15,473 nt of DNA from the NCBI GenBank assembly GCA_025924755.1, contig JAICHT010000049.1, positions 1 to 15,473 of the forward strand. The letters run 5' to 3'. The translations under genes and the position numbers were made by a program. Each line of letters opens with the position of its first letter. The first letter of the stretch is position 1. Below are positions 8,211-15,473 of the stretch, piece after piece. Under the pieces are notes generated by a model, which worked only from the letters and a program-made list of their open reading frames with translations, was not told the origin of the DNA and searched no databases. The DNA comes from Chitinophagaceae bacterium (lineage in GTDB: Bacteria; Bacteroidota; Bacteroidia; Chitinophagales; Chitinophagaceae).

Positions 8211-10616
8211 TCATTCGGTTCGTAAACTTTTTACGGGGTTTGCAATTGCGGCTTTAATGGCCTGGAAACTTACCGTAATCAATGCAACAGCAATAGCAAG
8301 CACACCAGCCGCAATAAAAATCCACCAGCTGATATTGGTACGATAGGCAAAGTCTTCCAGCCATTTATTCATAGCCCACCAGGCAATAGGAAAGGCTATA
8401 ACAGAAGCAATCAAAACCATACGTACAAAACTTTTGGAAAGCATTGCAGTGATATTAAATACACTGGCGCCAAGTACTTTGCGAATGCCAATTTCTTTGA
8501 TGCGTTGCTCCGCACTAAAGGCTGCTAATCCAAACAATCCCATACAGCCAATAAGGATGGCCATGATGGTGAAAATTAACAGCAGCGAACCGAGTTTGTC
8601 TTCGGCTTTATACATGGTATCGAAGCTTTCATCCAGGAAAGAATAATCCAGTGGTGCACCTACATATTTGCTCCAGGTAGCTTTTATAAATGCCACGGCT
8701 TTATCCAATTCAGCCGTCTTTACCTTTACCGCCATTTTGTAATATTCCGGAAGCAACTGCATTACCAGCGGCGCTACCTTTTCGTGCAGGCTTTTATAAT
8801 GAAAGTCTTTTACCACGCCAACCACTTCTCCTTTTTTAACAGGGTTCAACGAATCTTTTTCCCATTTTTCCCAGTTTAGTTTTTGACCTAATGCCTGTTG
8901 CGGTGTTCCAAAACCAAATTCTTTTACCGCCGTTTCATTCAGTATAAAAGCATGATCTTTATCGGTTGAAAAATCTTTGGAGAAATTTCTTCCGGCTAAT
9001 ACGTGTAAGCCTAATGTGGGTATATAATCTTCGTCTACCAGAAATAAACTGGTCGGGTATTTTTTATCACCGTCTTTTGGAATTGTAACTTGGTCAGTGG
9101 CAAAAATATCGCCGGGCAAACCATATCCGGCTGTGGCAGATACAATATCGGGAGAACGCAGCAATTCGGTTTTGAATGATGCCAGGTTGCTATCCAGGCC
9201 TTGCCGGAACTGAAAAGTAATGATCTGTTCTTTGTTGAAACCTAAATCTTTTTTATGCAGAAATTTTACCTGCCGGTATACACTCAGCGTACATATAATC
9301 AACAAAGCCGATAAGGCAAACTGTATCACTACCAGCGCCTCCCTCAGCAATCCCTGTCCATAATTGGTATTCGTAATTTTTAAACCTTTCAGCACTTTTA
9401 CCGGCTGAAAACCGGAGAGCACCACTGCAGGATATATACCGGCAATAATGCCGATAACAATACCAACAACTATCAGCATCAGCGCCAACAGCGGATGGGT
9501 AAAGAAATTGAAAGAAATGGATTTGCCGGTAAAATTATTTAAGGGTGGTATTAACAGCATGGTAATAATACCTGCCATCAACACAGCAATCACCGACAGC
9601 AAAATGGTTTCGCCGGTAAATTGCAGCATCAGTTGGGTTCGCTCTGCGCCAATTACTTTTCGCACTCCAATTTCTTTGGCTCTCCGAAGCGATCGTGCCG
9701 TGGCTAAATTTACAAAATTGAAGCAGGCAATCACCAGAACAAAGAGGGCAATAATGGAGAGCGCTTTTACATAAGTGATATTTCCACGCCTTGCAATATC
9801 CCACATAAAGTCGGCAGACTTGAGATGAATGTCTTTTAAAGGTTGTAAAAACGCAGCAAAGCTTTGACCCGATTCTTTGGCATCCCGGTTTAATTGTGCA
9901 TCTATGGCAGATTGAAATTTGTGTTGAAACGCCTGTATGTTACTTCCTTTTTTTAATTTAATATAAGTAAAGAACTGATGCCAGGTCCATCTTTGCATGC
10001 GTTCCTGAGGCACCGTTAATGAAGAGAGTGAAAGAATATAATGAAAGTCTAAATGAAAATGCTCCGGCACATTTTTCACGACCCCGGTAACGATGTACGG
10101 ATCATCAATAATTACAGTTTTACCAATGGGGTCTGCAGCGCCAAAGAATTTTTTAGCCATATCCTCTGTTATCACCACCGTATTTTTTTCTTTTAACGCA
10201 GTGGCTGGATCTCCTTTTAAAAAACGCAGCGGAAAGAAATTAAAAAAACTGTTTTCTGCCATGAACCCTTTGTCTTCATAGGCTTTGATATTACCGGTTT
10301 CTACCAATACCTTATTGGGAATATTCAAGATCCGTAACGTTTGCTCCACTTCCGGAAACTGTTGTTGCGCATAAGGAGCAAGGGCAGGCGGTACCATAGC
10401 CATATCGACCATACCCTGCTCTGTACTTCGCTTTTCATACACTCTAAAAACCTGGCCGGCATCCTGAAACTGGTCGTACTGTTTTTCATCCCAAACAAAC
10501 AACCCGATAATTAAACAACCCACCACACCAATAGTGAGGCTGGCAATATTGATAATTGAAAACCCTTTATAGCGAAGCAGGTTTCGGAAAGCTGTTTTTA
10601 AATAGTTTCTGAACAT
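8211..10616 (-). CDS. P3: duplicated MacB/FtsX-type ABC permease (801 aa)
   Basis: Third permease of the array. Predicted helices are at about 19-42, 283-305, 335-357, 375-401, 425-447, 676-699, 732-750 and 763-786, with periplasmic core domains at about 46-280 and 450-672. Coupling motifs are EIGVRKVIG (315-323; Ile replaces the usual Leu) and EIGIRKVLG (708-716). Landmarks include VVITEDMAKKFFG (147-159), PIGKTV (163-168), VTGVVKNVP (176-184), ILNETAVKEFGFG (558-570) and VVGVVKDFHYKSL (598-610). Cys residues fall in LVIACFNF (294-301) and IGCMGLFGL (689-697). The ATG at 10614-10616 gives MFRNYLKTAFRN. It follows a 70 bp gap after P2, the longest between permeases, and the gene stops with TGA after NPVKSLRTE. 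The last 200 bp resemble P6 closely, which suggests recent duplication or gene conversion between these two. Substrate is unknown. Confidence 0.93.
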   Translation of the reverse strand: MFRNYLKTAFRNLLRYKGFSIINIASLTIGVVGCLIIGLFVWDEKQYDQFQDAGQVFRVYEKRSTEQGMVDMAMVPPALAPYAQQQFPEVEQTLRILNIPNKVLVETGNIKAYEDKGFMAENSFFNFFPLRFLKGDPATALKEKNTVVITEDMAKKFFGAADPIGKTVIIDDPYIVTGVVKNVPEHFHLDFHYILSLSSLTVPQERMQRWTWHQFFTYIKLKKGSNIQAFQHKFQSAIDAQLNRDAKESGQSFAAFLQPLKDIHLKSADFMWDIARRGNITYVKALSIIALFVLVIACFNFVNLATARSLRRAKEIGVRKVIGAERTQLMLQFTGETILLSVIAVLMAGIITMLLIPPLNNFTGKSISFNFFTHPLLALMLIVVGIVIGIIAGIYPAVVLSGFQPVKVLKGLKITNTNYGQGLLREALVVIQFALSALLIICTLSVYRQVKFLHKKDLGFNKEQIITFQFRQGLDSNLASFKTELLRSPDIVSATAGYGLPGDIFATDQVTIPKDGDKKYPTSLFLVDEDYIPTLGLHVLAGRNFSKDFSTDKDHAFILNETAVKEFGFGTPQQALGQKLNWEKWEKDSLNPVKKGEVVGVVKDFHYKSLHEKVAPLVMQLLPEYYKMAVKVKTAELDKAVAFIKATWSKYVGAPLDYSFLDESFDTMYKAEDKLGSLLLIFTIMAILIGCMGLFGLAAFSAEQRIKEIGIRKVLGASVFNITAMLSKSFVRMVLIASVIAFPIAWWAMNKWLEDFAYRTNISWWIFIAAGVLAIAVALITVSFQAIKAAIANPVKSLRTE
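8251..8278. repeat. 28 bp near-identical tract shared with P6 (copy in P3)
   Basis: This is the partner of 928-955, with 27 of 28 bases identical, in the same relative position of the last transmembrane helix and tail. Equivalent segments of P1, P2, P4 and P5 encode similar residues but differ at several third-codon positions, so this pair stands out. The copies are in direct orientation about 7.3 kb apart. Confidence 0.6.
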
Positions 10617-10686
10617 AAAATAAGGTTTCTGGTGTTTGAAATTTTATGCGTCACTTAATCCATATAGATTCTCCTATTCCATCATA

Positions 10687-13029
10687 TTATTCCGTTCTCA
10701 AACTTTTTACGGGATTTGCTATCGCTGCTTTAATACCATTATAGCTGACCGTAATAATCGCTATCATCATTACCATCAATGCGGCTATTACAAACATCCA
10801 CCAGGACAATTGTATATGATAATCCATAAACATTAATGCCTTTTGCAGCAGGATGCCTGCAAGCGGAGCTGCAATTGCAAAAGCAATAAATACAGGTTTT
10901 AAAAAATCTTTCGATAACGTTACCCAGATACTTCCAAGACTGGCACCAAGAATTTTACGAATGCTGATTTCTTTACCACGCCGCTCAGCCAGGAAAGCAG
11001 ATAAACCAAATAAACCGAGGCAGGAAATGAATATAGCCATACCGCCAAATACCGATGCCATGGATTGCAGCGAATCAAATTCCTTAAAATTCTTTTGATA
11101 TTCGTCTTTGATAAACTGAAACTCAAATGGAAAATCAGGACTTAATTTTTTAAAAGCTCGTTCTACCTGCGCTATAGTTGTTCTCCAGTTTTCATTATTA
11201 GCAATGCGTACCAAAAAATGATTCATATTACCATTACTGAAGTAAACGATCATGGGTTGTGGAGATGCAAAAGGATGATTGTAAACAAAATCCTTAACTA
11301 CACCTACCACCGTATTAGCACCCAGTTTGGTGCCTACTATTGGTTCTTTTAAACCCATCCTTTTTGCGGCTGCCGCGTTAATAAGACAAGCGGAGGTATC
11401 AGTGCCAAAATCATTACTAAAATCCCGACCTTCTACCAAATGGAATCCTGCTGTTTCCACCCAATTATATTGCACAGAAGTAGCAGTAATATAAAAATCC
11501 TGATCAGGCGTTTTACCCGGCCAGCCCAGCCCATTGAAAGCACCTCCAAACCGCACCAGGTTATCGGTACCGGCTGATATACTTTTTACACCCGGAATTT
11601 GTTGCAATTCGTTTTTTACAACATTAAACTTACCAGTAAGATCGCTGTTTGCAGGAATGTCTATCAGGTTATCAGCATTATAACCTAAAGGCCTTTGCTC
11701 CAAGTAATTAATTTGTTTGGTAATAACAATCGTAGCAATGATCAAAAAGATAGAAATTATAAACTGGAACGTTACCAGTATTCTTCTTAAAGAGTAGCCA
11801 CCTTTATCTGTATTTATTAGTTTTTTAAGTACCATTGCAGGTTTAAAACGACTTAAGTAAAAAGCAGGATAACTACCAGCAATGAGGCCGGTGACTAAAG
11901 CCAGTGTAATGAGTGAAAGCCATACCCGCCAATTGGTATAATCGGGTGTAAAATTGTTGCTTGTTAATTGCATGAAAGCCGGCAATGCCTCATTTGCAAT
12001 CAGGATGCCCAACAGAAGTGAAATAAAAGACAGCAATAAGGCTTCGCCAAGAAACTGAAGAATGATGCGCCGGCGCGATGCCCCAAGTACCTTACGAACG
12101 CCCACCTCGCGGGCACGCTGCTCCGAACGTGCAGTGGCAAGGTTCATAAAGTTGATGCAGGCAATCAGTAAAACAAATCCGGCAATGAGGCTCAACATAA
12201 AGATAATATCAATAGTACCACCATCCGGCTTGCCATTTTTGAATTGTCCATATAATCTTAAATCAGCAAACGGGTAAGCAAATAATTCCATATTCTTTTC
12301 ACCCTGCTTATTAAGAAATAAGGCTTTCAGTTTATTATTTACCACATTCATTTTTGCAGTTGCTTTAACCTGCACCCATGTTTGTATCCTGTTGTCGTCC
12401 CATTTCTTCAACCAATCATTCTTGCTTTCATACAATTGAAAAGGAATAGCCATCTCAAACCGGTTTGTACTATTTTGGGGTATATCTTTTATAATGGCCT
12501 CAATCTTTAATGCGTCAGTATTATTTAGTAATAATGTTTTACCTATAACATCTGTGGTGTTAAATATTTTTTTTGCAGCGCTTTCGGTAATTACAACCGT
12601 ATTGGGCTGCCTCAATGCCTCTACAGGGTTTCCCGTCAAAGCAGGGAACGACATCATATTAAAAAAGTCGGCGTCCGTATAAAGATTATTAGTGTACACT
12701 ATTTTGTCGCCGCTCCTTATCAAATCATTTTGCTGGCTTGTGCGGGCTGCATATTTTATTTCAGGTATTTCGTTGCGTACGCTGGCAGCTAAAGGACCGG
12801 GGGTTGTTCTGCCGGTGATAATATCGCCATTCATATTTTGATTCTTCATCAACAGGTAAATGTCTGCGATATTCTTATTGAACTTATCATAACTACATTC
12901 ATTTACAATTACGAGCAGAATGATAATACCTGTTGCTAAGCCAACGGCCAATCCACCGATATTAATGAATGAAGAAACCTTATTCTTCAATAGATTTCTG
13001 AATGTAATCCTGAAATAATTTTGAAACAT
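10687..13029 (-). CDS. P2: duplicated MacB/FtsX-type ABC permease with divergent second half (780 aa)
   Basis: Second permease and the shortest. Predicted helices are at about 20-43, 275-298, 328-348, 369-393, 415-437, 657-679, 709-728 and 742-763, with periplasmic domains at about 46-272 and 440-655. The first coupling motif is canonical (EVGVRKVLG, 308-316). The second is the only deviant of the family, EISIRKILG (687-695), with Ser for Gly and Ile for Val/Leu. Core domain 2 also drifts: the usual (I/L)NExA reads INAAAAKRMGL (550-560), and after VVGVVKDF (574-581) the usual (H/N)(F/Y)xSL is lost. Core domain 1 is conventional, with VVITESAAKKIF (145-156) and VIGKTL (161-166). The ATG at 13027-13029 gives MFQNYFRITFRN, 36 bp after the P1 stop. 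The reading frame is open throughout and ends NPVKSLRTE, TAA, so it looks like a functional divergent copy rather than a pseudogene. Confidence 0.92.
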   Translation of the reverse strand: MFQNYFRITFRNLLKNKVSSFINIGGLAVGLATGIIILLVIVNECSYDKFNKNIADIYLLMKNQNMNGDIITGRTTPGPLAASVRNEIPEIKYAARTSQQNDLIRSGDKIVYTNNLYTDADFFNMMSFPALTGNPVEALRQPNTVVITESAAKKIFNTTDVIGKTLLLNNTDALKIEAIIKDIPQNSTNRFEMAIPFQLYESKNDWLKKWDDNRIQTWVQVKATAKMNVVNNKLKALFLNKQGEKNMELFAYPFADLRLYGQFKNGKPDGGTIDIIFMLSLIAGFVLLIACINFMNLATARSEQRAREVGVRKVLGASRRRIILQFLGEALLLSFISLLLGILIANEALPAFMQLTSNNFTPDYTNWRVWLSLITLALVTGLIAGSYPAFYLSRFKPAMVLKKLINTDKGGYSLRRILVTFQFIISIFLIIATIVITKQINYLEQRPLGYNADNLIDIPANSDLTGKFNVVKNELQQIPGVKSISAGTDNLVRFGGAFNGLGWPGKTPDQDFYITATSVQYNWVETAGFHLVEGRDFSNDFGTDTSACLINAAAAKRMGLKEPIVGTKLGANTVVGVVKDFVYNHPFASPQPMIVYFSNGNMNHFLVRIANNENWRTTIAQVERAFKKLSPDFPFEFQFIKDEYQKNFKEFDSLQSMASVFGGMAIFISCLGLFGLSAFLAERRGKEISIRKILGASLGSIWVTLSKDFLKPVFIAFAIAAPLAGILLQKALMFMDYHIQLSWWMFVIAALMVMMIAIITVSYNGIKAAIANPVKSLRTE

Positions 13030-13065
13030 AAAAACAAGTTTTATTTACAGCTTACTATTGTAATA

Positions 13066-15473
13066 CTATTCCGTTCTCAAACTCTTCACCGGGTTTGCAA
13101 TGGCTGCCTTTACGGCCTGGAAGCTGATCGTTAGGAGTGCAATAACTATCGCGGCAATTCCACCAACGAGAAATATCCACCAACTGATGTTAATACGATA
13201 AGCATAATCCTGTAACCATTGGTGCATAAAATACCAGGCAAGGGGTGTAGCAATCAGGAAGGCAATTAGGATGAGCAGGATAAATTCTTTTGAAAACAAA
13301 TAAACGATATTGCCTGTAGTAGCGCCAAGCACTTTTCGAATGCCCACTTCTTTTATCCGCTGCACTGCCATGAATGAGGCTAAACCATACAACCCAAGAC
13401 AGCTAAGGAATATAGCAATGGCTGCAAAAATTTTATACAACTGTGATAACTGAGCCTCCTGTTTGTAAAAACTTGCTATTTTATCATCCAAAAACCTGTA
13501 TTCATACACATAATCCGGAAATATTTGCTCCCATATTTTTTTGATAGATTGCATGGTAGCAGCAATGTTCGTTGTGGAAAGCTTTATGGAAGCCTGTCGG
13601 TACATGGTGCTGTTTGTGGCAATAAGTAATGGTGCCACATTATTGCGCAACGACCTGTCATTAAAATCTTTCACCACACCAACAACAGGACATTTTATCA
13701 ACCCACCCATGATGCTTATTTCTTTGTTCAATATATCATCCGGCTTTTTGAGTCCTAAACTTCTTACGAATGATTCGTTCACCAGAAATTCTTGTGTCCA
13801 ACCAGAAGCTTGCAAATTTCTTCCGGCTACTATTTGCAATTTATAAGTCGGCACATATTCGCTGTCAGCGAACTTGCTAATAGCCTGGAAATCTGCATCC
13901 TTTACTGCATGATCAAATTTGAGTATAGTAAACATATTATTATCATCTTCTACCGGGGAGTTGGAATTGAAGCTTACTGCCTGCACACCATTTATGGACA
14001 ATAACTGCTGCTTTACATAGTCTTCAGCTTTATTGTGGCTCGGACGGTAAGGAACATTTACGATTGCATCTTTATCAAAGCCAAGCGGTTGATTCATAAA
14101 ATAATTCATTTGCTGCACGATAACCAGCGTGCCGATAATGAGCGCCTGTGCAATGATGAACTGAAACACTACCAATCCTCTTCTTAATGAGATCCCCTGT
14201 GCGCCATTTACTGTGAGTTTACTTTTTAAAGCATTGATAGGATTGAAATTGGATAATACAATAGAAGGATAAAAGCCAGCGAGTGCAGTTACAACAATTG
14301 TTACCACTAAAAGAAATAAAATAATTGTAGGATTGGCCAATATGTTGAAAGAAAGCGAAAGTTCTAAAAGGTTATTTACATATGGCAACGCAAAAATGGT
14401 AATAAGGGCTGCAAGCACTACAGCAACTGCAACGATTAAAAATGTTTCAACGATGAACTGGAGTTGTAATTGGGATTTGTTACTTCCCAACACCTTGCGT
14501 ACCCCAACTTCCTTTGCACGATTCACCGCTTGTGCTGTGGAAAGGTTGATAAAGTTTACGCAGGCAATCAACAGGATGAATGCGGCAATCAGCCACAATA
14601 CATTGAGCAGTTGATGACTGATTGTTTTGTTACTGAAATTGCCTGCTCCTGTATCATAATGCACTGCGCTTAATGGTTGGATAATATAACTATCCTTAAT
14701 GTCAGCGGGCTGCGCCTTTCGTGCATATGCGCTTAATTGCTGATTAAAATTAGGGGCAGACATATTTGGCGGCAACATAATATAACAACCAAAATCAGGT
14801 GCTGAGACATTCCACCCTGGTTGTTGAAACCCGTATTGTACATCGCCGGTAAAATCTGTTCCCCATGCAACTACCAATTTTAGTTGAAAATCCGTATTTG
14901 CAGGTATGGTTGCAAGGATGCCTGAAACTTTCAGTGCTACTGGCGGAAACTGAAACAATCCTGCACCCATGCTATAATATCCTGCTATTTTAATGGTTTT
15001 ACCCATTGCTGTTTTCCAATCGCCGAAATAGGTGTCTGCAATCTCTTTTGTTAGCAATACATTGTTTGGATCTTTTAATGAGGCATACGAACCTGCAAGC
15101 AGCGGAAAATCAAACATGCTGAAGAATGATGGCGATGTATAAAATACACCGCTCCCTTCTTTAAAGTTCTTTACAGGCGCTCCATTATCATCCAATACCT
15201 GCAACTCATCATTGTGGCTTGCATAAATAGGAGCAACTGCCTCCAGTTGAGGAAAAGCCGTTTTCAATCCTGCGGGCATTGGAAAAGGCACGTTTTTCGC
15301 ATAAGAAACAGTTGCTTCATCTGCGTGGTGGTTTTCAGTTAGCACCCGATAGATCCGATCTTTATTTGAATGAAAGGCATCGAAGCTTTTTTGATATTGT
15401 ATAATGATAAAGATTATCATACACACTGCAATACCAACAGCCAAACCGGCAATATTGATAATTGCGTAATTCC
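13066..15473 (-). CDS. P1: duplicated MacB/FtsX-type ABC permease, 5' end outside window
   Basis: First visible permease, truncated by the right window edge. The frame is open to the edge, and the residues encoded by 15445-15471 (NYAIINIAG) align with the family's first helix (GYSAINIFG). The TTG at 15442-15444, a formal start, is therefore internal. By comparison with P6 about 17 N-terminal residues are missing. Of the 801 visible residues, helices lie at about 3-26, 289-312, 341-363, 382-407, 430-452, 679-701, 730-749 and 762-785. Coupling motifs are EVGVRKVLG (321-329) and EVGIRKVLG (708-716), and Cys residues occur in LLIACVNF and LSCLGLYGL. Core domain 1 is more divergent (LLTKEIADTYFG, MGKTI) and carries extra sequence rich in Gly and aromatic residues before KVSGILATIP. 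Core domain 2 has VVGVVKDFNDRSL. The tail is NPVKSLRTE with the only TAG stop among the permeases. Confidence 0.93.
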   Translation of the reverse strand, partial: NYAIINIAGLAVGIAVCMIIFIIIQYQKSFDAFHSNKDRIYRVLTENHHADEATVSYAKNVPFPMPAGLKTAFPQLEAVAPIYASHNDELQVLDDNGAPVKNFKEGSGVFYTSPSFFSMFDFPLLAGSYASLKDPNNVLLTKEIADTYFGDWKTAMGKTIKIAGYYSMGAGLFQFPPVALKVSGILATIPANTDFQLKLVVAWGTDFTGDVQYGFQQPGWNVSAPDFGCYIMLPPNMSAPNFNQQLSAYARKAQPADIKDSYIIQPLSAVHYDTGAGNFSNKTISHQLLNVLWLIAAFILLIACVNFINLSTAQAVNRAKEVGVRKVLGSNKSQLQLQFIVETFLIVAVAVVLAALITIFALPYVNNLLELSLSFNILANPTIILFLLVVTIVVTALAGFYPSIVLSNFNPINALKSKLTVNGAQGISLRRGLVVFQFIIAQALIIGTLVIVQQMNYFMNQPLGFDKDAIVNVPYRPSHNKAEDYVKQQLLSINGVQAVSFNSNSPVEDDNNMFTILKFDHAVKDADFQAISKFADSEYVPTYKLQIVAGRNLQASGWTQEFLVNESFVRSLGLKKPDDILNKEISIMGGLIKCPVVGVVKDFNDRSLRNNVAPLLIATNSTMYRQASIKLSTTNIAATMQSIKKIWEQIFPDYVYEYRFLDDKIASFYKQEAQLSQLYKIFAAIAIFLSCLGLYGLASFMAVQRIKEVGIRKVLGATTGNIVYLFSKEFILLILIAFLIATPLAWYFMHQWLQDYAYRINISWWIFLVGGIAAIVIALLTISFQAVKAAIANPVKSLRTE

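Noticed and set aside
9448..9774. 108-codon plus-strand open frame inside P3
   Set aside because: It lies antisense to a well-supported permease, resembles no family I know, and is explained by codon bias of the sense gene.
10617..10686. Promoter or small gene in the 70 bp gap between P2 and P3
   Set aside because: No TAnnTTTG-like element or open frame is found. An AGGAG lies about 50 nt from the P3 start, too far to act as its ribosome binding site.
10687..13029. P2 as a pseudogene
   Set aside because: Despite divergent second-half motifs the frame is uninterrupted, all eight helices are present and the C-terminal tail is perfectly conserved.
1..15473. Mobile element, CRISPR array, tRNA/rRNA or phage genes
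   Set aside because: Nothing on either strand supports these. The repeats present are dispersed coding similarity between paralogues, without spacers, terminal inverted repeats or a transposase.

Overview
This window is almost entirely one minus-strand gene array. It holds six large, homologous ABC-transporter permeases of the MacB/FtsX (type VII ABC) kind, followed by one small cytoplasmic ABC ATPase. In transcription order (right to left) they are P1 (13066-15473, 5' end outside the window), P2 (10687-13029), P3 (8211-10616), P4 (5795-8200), P5 (3330-5774), P6 (888-3317) and the ATPase (66-758). Gaps between permeases are 36, 70, 10, 20 and 12 bp. A larger 129 bp gap separates P6 from the ATPase. 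No RNA gene, CRISPR array, insertion sequence, transposase or convincing terminator is visible.

The organism is most likely a member of Bacteroidota, with Chitinophagaceae or a related soil/freshwater group as a guess. The reasons are the moderately AT-rich DNA, the absence of Shine-Dalgarno sequences before all visible starts, and the protein family itself: about 800-residue duplicated FtsX permeases starting MF(K/R)xYxKxAxRN and ending NPVKSLRTE, which I associate with this phylum. This is inference from sequence style, not a database match.

Each permease is an internally duplicated protein. It reads TM1, periplasmic core domain 1, TM2-4, TM5, periplasmic core domain 2, TM6-8. A copy of the cytoplasmic E(I/V)G(I/V)RKVLG coupling-helix motif follows TM2 and another follows TM6. 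One chain therefore looks like a fused dimer of a MacB/LolC-type four-helix subunit and could by itself seat two copies of the ATPase. The simplest reading is one ATPase powering up to six alternative single-chain transporters or mechanotransmitters that differ mainly in their periplasmic domains. Substrates cannot be read from the sequence. No MacA-like adaptor, TolC-like outer-membrane protein or regulator lies in the window.

Points of interest are the six-to-one stoichiometry, an invariant C-terminal tail, divergence of P4 and of the second half of P2, a near-identical DNA tract shared by P6 and P3, two non-canonical motif positions in the ATPase, and the long gap before the ATPase gene. 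The array is cut by the right window edge and may continue.
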